Assembly (NCBI GenBank): GCA_031254675.1
Contig: JAIRTV010000165.1
Location: 1-11,253, forward strand
Source: Planctomycetaceae bacterium
GTDB taxonomy: Bacteria > Planctomycetota > Planctomycetia > Pirellulales > Thermoguttaceae
DNA length: 11,253 nt
Direction of reading: 5' to 3'
Positions 8,601 to 11,253 of this stretch are shown here, in pieces. The notes under the pieces are model-generated. The model did not search any database, was not told where the DNA came from, and saw nothing but the letters and a program-made list of their open reading frames with translations. A program made the translations under genes and the position numbers. Numbering within the stretch: the first letter of the stretch is position 1; each line of letters opens with the position of its first letter.

Positions 8601-8930
8601 CGTATTTTCCGTAACTTTTCCAGAATCCCAAACGGTTTCGGCTGGTTTGGCAAGAGTTGGAGTTGTTCTTTCGGTTCGGTAAACGATAATTTTGTATGCG
8701 GATTGAGTTTGGTCATTTTCGTCCGATTTCAATTTCCACGAAAAACGTGGTTTGAGTTCGTCAATTCCTCGCGGCTCCGACAAAAATTCCAACCGTAAAT
8801 CGTATGGTTCGACAGTTCCGGCAGCAGCCGAAACAGAAATAGAATTTTCCGAATGATCCACATTTTCTTGAGCAATACAAACGGTCAACGAAAGAAGCAC
8901 AAAACAAAAAATCAAAAATCGATTTAACAT
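5670..8930 (-). CDS. Secreted GH78 alpha-L-rhamnosidase
   Basis: 1086 residues from the ATG at 8930, supported by AGGAAA at 8935-8940; a longer in-frame reading from 9014 lacks such support and buries the signal peptide. Residues 1-20 are a signal peptide (cleavage VCIA|QE). Approximate domain order: Ig-like N-terminal domain 43-157 (PYDLRLEFL...PRFSWKL), a beta-sandwich sugar-binding-like module 170-345 (SYLNGKEVG, GKNVLAVEVNNHG), Bac_rhamnosid_N 360-520 (YISGLGYYELFLNDKKIG), concanavalin-like domain 530-640, the (alpha/alpha)6 catalytic barrel 650-1000, and the C-terminal beta domain 1005-1075. The catalytic barrel has DCPQRDERQGWQGD (D684, E690 as likely general acid) and GATTIWELWNGD (E966 as likely general base), the two GH78 carboxylate sites. 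It hydrolyses terminal alpha-L-rhamnose from glycans or glycosides by inversion, outside the cytoplasm. Longer than many GH78 enzymes because of the extra module. Single gene, convergent with the lipoprotein gene. Confidence 0.95.
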   Translation of the reverse strand: MLNRFLIFCFVLLSLTVCIAQENVDHSENSISVSAAAGTVEPYDLRLEFLSEPRGIDELKPRFSWKLKSDENDQTQSAYKIIVYRTERTTPTLAKPAETVWDSGKVTENTVLVEYAGKQLLQKSEYTWMLTVWDKQNQPSLPVVATFSTGIFEPENWQAKWIGLDQVSLEEKENEKSNVLLDGAVWVWTDAKALNAPSGHVMFRKVFDVDAAQLSTVDKAELALTADNSFKSYLNGKEVGTGSNFKTVKIFDVTGFLKQGKNVLAVEVNNHGDAPNPAGLIGVLRILYKNGTELLLKTDTTWKAVDHLPESAEILEFDDSAWKNVAKIADLGGSPWGEIKIDTPRRTPPAREFIKFFRVKQKPIRATAYISGLGYYELFLNDKKIGDHVLDPVLTDYDKRVPYVTYDIDPTALKSDTDSNNPNPNCVVVKLGNGRFYAPRLTEPTTTRTFGYPKLLFQLEIQYADGSTQTMISDEIWRLSTNGSIRDNNDYDGEIYDARMEKVSYFRETARIVDAPKGKLVAQMMPPMRVVEEIAPVSVKEVKSGVWIFDFGVNLVGNCQLQIPTGLTEGTELKIRHAETLLPDGTLYVANLRGAQCRDIYIASGNEKGISYYAPFFTYHGFRYAELTGLPENIKPNEKTLTARVINTDLPKVGTFETSNTTINAIFRNVVRGTQGNYLSIPTDCPQRDERQGWQGDRAAESKGEMFLFDNITLYSKWLIDIEDSQRDDGNLSDVCPNFWPLYSSNITWPSAFTIIPDSIYTMYGDRRPIEKHYEAMKRWLIGHLGQFVNDGIIENDNYGDWCVPPEKPELIHSQDPARKTSKAILATSYYIHNLDLLTKYAKMLGKDSEAAELAQKSTAMRKAFNDKFLNTETAKYDNGTQTSCVLPLRFDIVPNELRNKVFETLVANIEKVTNNHIGTGLIGGQWLNRVLSDFGRADISYKFATNTDYPSWGYMIEKGATTIWELWNGDTANPAMNSGNHVMLIGDLIIWYYEYLAGIKADPQHPGFEHLIMKPFAVGNLKFVEAEYHSVRGLIKSRWERDGNKFHWEIELPPGSTATVVVPNGKTFQNVPSGKHTFDSILEQK

Positions 8931-8934
8931 ACGG

Positions 8935-8940
8935 TTTCCT
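8935..8940 (-). promoter_or_regulatory. Ribosome binding site of the rhamnosidase gene
   Basis: The minus strand reads AGGAAACCGT-ATG. The AGGA core is 6 nt from the start at 8930, which selects this start over the upstream in-frame one at 9014. Confidence 0.65.
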
Positions 8941-9460
8941 GGCTTGTTAAGGGTTAATAATATCGCTGGAGTTAGGGCGACAACCCAAAACATTTTATCA
9001 TTTCGAAAAGACAAATCAATGGCAACAAATGGGGTTGCTTGTTTGTTTGCGAAAATTCGGATAGATTACAATTCGATCCGCCAAAGAATTTTGAAACGAC
9101 GCATCATCCGCGTGTCGTGATAATTGCAGCAAAAATACTGAAAAATTTCTTATCCTCGTCTGTATAAGTAGCACGCAATATCTTTGCACTCCTTTCTGGT
9201 ATGTGTAACACAAAAAAGAAGTATAACCAATCTGAATGCTCGCGAAAAGAGTTCGTTCATTGATGGTACGGAGTATATTTTGTAAACATCTGCCAGAAAC
9301 AGCCTTCTCCAATCTGGTAAAAATTTTCAAGTTATTATTGTTCCGACGAATCCTCCAAAGTGGGCAATGAAACGAATACCACCCAAAAAACACCTAGTTT
9401 GCAATAAAAATCAGGAAAATGAAAAAACGATTCAATAAAAAACAAAAATCGATGACCAAA

Positions 9461-9494
9461 ATTCAAAAAAAATAAAAATTCAAAAAAAATAAAA
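9461..9494. repeat. 17-bp A-tract tandem repeat, two perfect copies
   Basis: The unit ATTCAAAAAAAATAAAA occurs at 9461-9477 and again, directly abutting, at 9478-9494. A-tracts phased at 17 bp could bend DNA or act as an UP-like element for the peptidase gene 68 bp downstream. Slippage duplication in low-complexity DNA is the plain alternative. Confidence 0.7.
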
Positions 9495-9561
9495 CGATAA
9501 AACTAATTATTAGAGGAGTCTCAGCAAAATTTCTTAACTTAAGACGTATAGGTATTTCACC

Positions 9562-11253
9562 ATGAAAGAACAATGTGAAGCGATGCTGGAGAGAACATGG
9601 AGCAAACATACTTTTTGGAAACATCTGGCAGTTTATGTTTTGATTATCTGGACGGATTTCCTTACCATGCATGGATACTATCTCCTGCTCGACGTTTGGA
9701 ATACGCCGCATCCCTCTTACCAACCGTTGTTTTCGTTCATCGCGATTCAAGTCATCGCTTTGCTGTTTGCTATCATTTTCGGCGTTTGGCAAGTCTTTCG
9801 CGGACAGGAGCGACTCAAGACCGCCGCTTGGCTGTTGCTTGCTCTGCTTCCGGCGTTCATCTGGTATTCGCAAGTTTCACTCGCGTTTCAATTTGTCGAG
9901 GAACGGCAAATCCGACAACGAGAAGCAAACTGGTACTTATTAACATCGCAAACAATCGGTGCTGCTCTTTTTGACGGTATTGGTCGCTGGACGCTTCCCT
10001 TTCGGCTCGAAGGCGACCGTGTTATCATGTTCTACGACGCTTCAATTGCCGATCCGAAAAGCGATATGGAAAAAATGGACGCTTTCATTAAAAAAGAGGA
10101 ACAATATCTCGGAGCAACAATGCCGACAAAAATTCACTGGATGCGTGCTCCGCTACTCGGAATGCCGGGACTCGCGTTGAATTGGGTGTCCATCGCGCAA
10201 ACCAATCAATACGATAACAAAAAGAGTATTGATGGACTCGATTATCACGAAGCTTCACACAACATCATGTCTATTCCGTCAGCAACAGCGACTTGCACCG
10301 GATTTTATCCACCAACGATTCTCCTTGAAGGCTGGGCGCAGGCACGGTCAACGTCTTGGGAAACACTGGCTGAAGAGTGTTGGGAGTTGAAGCAGTCACA
10401 TCGAGCGTTAACACTTCATGAGGCGATTTCCGACATTTACTACAATTCGTCTGATGGTCGGATTTACCAGCAGGGTGGAACATTTGTCACGGTGCTACTC
10501 GACAAATTCGGACAGGAAAAGTTTCGTGAGCTTTATCTGCACTGTACACGGAAAACTTTCGAGAGGGATATTGAACGAATTTATGGAGCGACGCTTGACG
10601 AACTGGACAAACTTTATTGGCGGGAAGTCGAAGTTTGGCACGGTTCGAAGTATTCATTCGAGAAAGCAACGGAGCATTGTTCGGTAGAGGAAAAATCGTT
10701 ACTTGACGAATTTCGGCAAGCTTACGAAAGGCAGATGAAAGCCTTTTATCAATGGACAAAAAATGGAACACTGGAAGCCGTCGTCCAGTCATCCTATCTT
10801 GGTTCCGATGCTGATATGGTCTCAACATCGGAGATCCTTTTCCAAGCGAAAGACGGTGTCTTTTTGCGATTTTGTAAAAAGAGTACTGGAAGCGGAACAC
10901 ATCTTCTCGACAAGAAAACCGGCGAGCAGAAAAGTACGAATTACGAAGTGATTGATTGCAACCTGGTAACCTCAGAAAAATGGGTTAGCATGTTCCAGTA
11001 TTCAAGTGCCGAAGAGGAATCCAAGCAAGAAAGCTGGGATTTCATGATCTTCCCTTCCGAACGTGAGTACAAACAGGAATATTTTCGTCGGCATTATTTG
11101 GCGGCATTTTGCCCACTTTCGTTGTTTTTTACGAGATACGGTCATTCATTCACCAATCCGGTTAAATACCTCTGGGAGCCTGCAATTGGGACGATTATTC
11201 AAAGCGTCATCGAAAAGGACGGTATTGTCGAATTAACACTGAAAACACCGGAA
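9562..11253 (+). CDS. Membrane-anchored HEXXH gluzincin-type metallopeptidase (3' end cut by window edge)
   Basis: An unbroken frame of 564 codons runs from the ATG at 9562 to the right edge; an in-frame TAA at 9535 and the absence of other starts fix the ATG, though the Shine-Dalgarno is weak (AGG, 9550-9552). Three hydrophobic helices lie at about 21-45, 56-79 and 87-110; positive residues before the first and between the second and third (RGQERLK) place the rest of the protein outside the cytoplasm. Residues 229-233 are HEASH (HEXXH) and E256 lies in LLEGWAQ, giving HEXXH-x22-E, the zinc-site layout of gluzincins. Y302-QQGG and the following LLDKFGQEKFRELY...ERIYGATLDEL resemble the peptidase MA-like pattern after the third ligand. 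Residues 380-564 form a separate region with predicted beta strands that I cannot assign. The peptidase activity and substrate are inferred, not shown. It stands divergent from the rhamnosidase gene. Confidence 0.83.
   Translation, partial: MKEQCEAMLERTWSKHTFWKHLAVYVLIIWTDFLTMHGYYLLLDVWNTPHPSYQPLFSFIAIQVIALLFAIIFGVWQVFRGQERLKTAAWLLLALLPAFIWYSQVSLAFQFVEERQIRQREANWYLLTSQTIGAALFDGIGRWTLPFRLEGDRVIMFYDASIADPKSDMEKMDAFIKKEEQYLGATMPTKIHWMRAPLLGMPGLALNWVSIAQTNQYDNKKSIDGLDYHEASHNIMSIPSATATCTGFYPPTILLEGWAQARSTSWETLAEECWELKQSHRALTLHEAISDIYYNSSDGRIYQQGGTFVTVLLDKFGQEKFRELYLHCTRKTFERDIERIYGATLDELDKLYWREVEVWHGSKYSFEKATEHCSVEEKSLLDEFRQAYERQMKAFYQWTKNGTLEAVVQSSYLGSDADMVSTSEILFQAKDGVFLRFCKKSTGSGTHLLDKKTGEQKSTNYEVIDCNLVTSEKWVSMFQYSSAEEESKQESWDFMIFPSEREYKQEYFRRHYLAAFCPLSLFFTRYGHSFTNPVKYLWEPAIGTIIQSVIEKDGIVELTLKTPE

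Larger units (their letters stand above)
8931..9561. other. Divergent intergenic region between rhamnosidase and peptidase genes
   Basis: About 630 bases that should carry the promoters of both divergent genes. A minus-strand frame at 9016-9393 starts with GTG without a Shine-Dalgarno and has no recognisable protein character. The right third (about 9400-9510) is strongly A-rich and contains a 17-bp tandem repeat. AGAGGAG at 9512-9518 looks like a Shine-Dalgarno, but no start codon follows at a usable distance. No RNA gene was recognised. Confidence 0.5.

Noticed and set aside
8931..9014. N-terminal extension of the rhamnosidase by 28 residues
   Set aside because: It would bury the signal peptide, and the ATG at 8930 has its own AGGAAA site.
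9040..9110. Possible tRNA-like segment containing TTCGATCC
   Set aside because: Only a T-loop-like fragment is present; no acceptor, D or anticodon stem can be drawn around it.
9016..9393. Minus-strand frame of 125 codons in the divergent spacer
   Set aside because: GTG start without a Shine-Dalgarno, no domain, and a residue mix (Arg, Cys, Asn, Ser) typical of non-coding DNA.
9463..9873. Minus-strand frame overlapping the peptidase gene start
   Set aside because: It is antisense to the membrane helices of the peptidase gene, and its 3' part reads through the A-tract repeat.
1..11253. CRISPR array, transposon ends or integrase-linked site
   Set aside because: No regularly spaced repeats, transposase, integrase or paired terminal repeats were seen on either strand.

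Overview
The window looks like a piece of a low- to mid-G+C Planctomycetota chromosome, possibly of the gut-associated Pirellulales/Thermoguttaceae kind, although that finer placement is only inference. The phylum call rests on three things. One gene encodes a DUF1559 protein with a type IV prepilin-like N-terminus and a C-terminal H-x9-DG motif, a family hugely expanded in Planctomycetes. It is followed by the small regulatory-like lipoprotein gene that commonly accompanies such genes. A third gene encodes a secreted protein ending in an SHD1-type domain, another planctomycete habit. I see no tRNA, rRNA, CRISPR array, transposase or phage gene.

Layout: (1) 1-906, minus strand, a secreted protein cut by the left edge and ending in an SHD1-like segment; (2) 907-1338, an AT-rich divergent intergenic region with two short palindromes; (3) 1339-3432, plus strand, an exported FAD-dependent oxidoreductase with a C-terminal golvesin/xanthan-lyase-type beta domain; (4) 3433-3940, non-coding, with a weak hairpin and an 11-bp inverted repeat; (5) 3941-5104, DUF1559 pseudopilin-like protein, and 5210-5593, small lipoprotein, probably co-transcribed; (6) 5670-8930, minus strand, a large secreted GH78 alpha-L-rhamnosidase convergent with the lipoprotein gene; (7) 8931-9561, a divergent non-coding region with a tandem A-rich repeat; (8) 9562-11253, plus strand, a membrane-anchored HEXXH...E gluzincin-type peptidase, cut by the right edge.

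Functionally almost everything here is exported. The rhamnosidase removes alpha-L-rhamnose from plant or microbial glycans, the oxidoreductase is of a family often found among planctomycete carbohydrate-degradation genes, and the DUF1559/lipoprotein pair is a cell-surface module. The genes are on alternating strands with long spacers, so this is a set of single genes plus one two-gene unit and not one operon. I found no convincing new multi-gene system. The least ordinary item is the three-helix membrane gluzincin at the right end, whose reading frame runs off the window and is easily missed. The left-edge gene is markedly more AT-rich than the rest.
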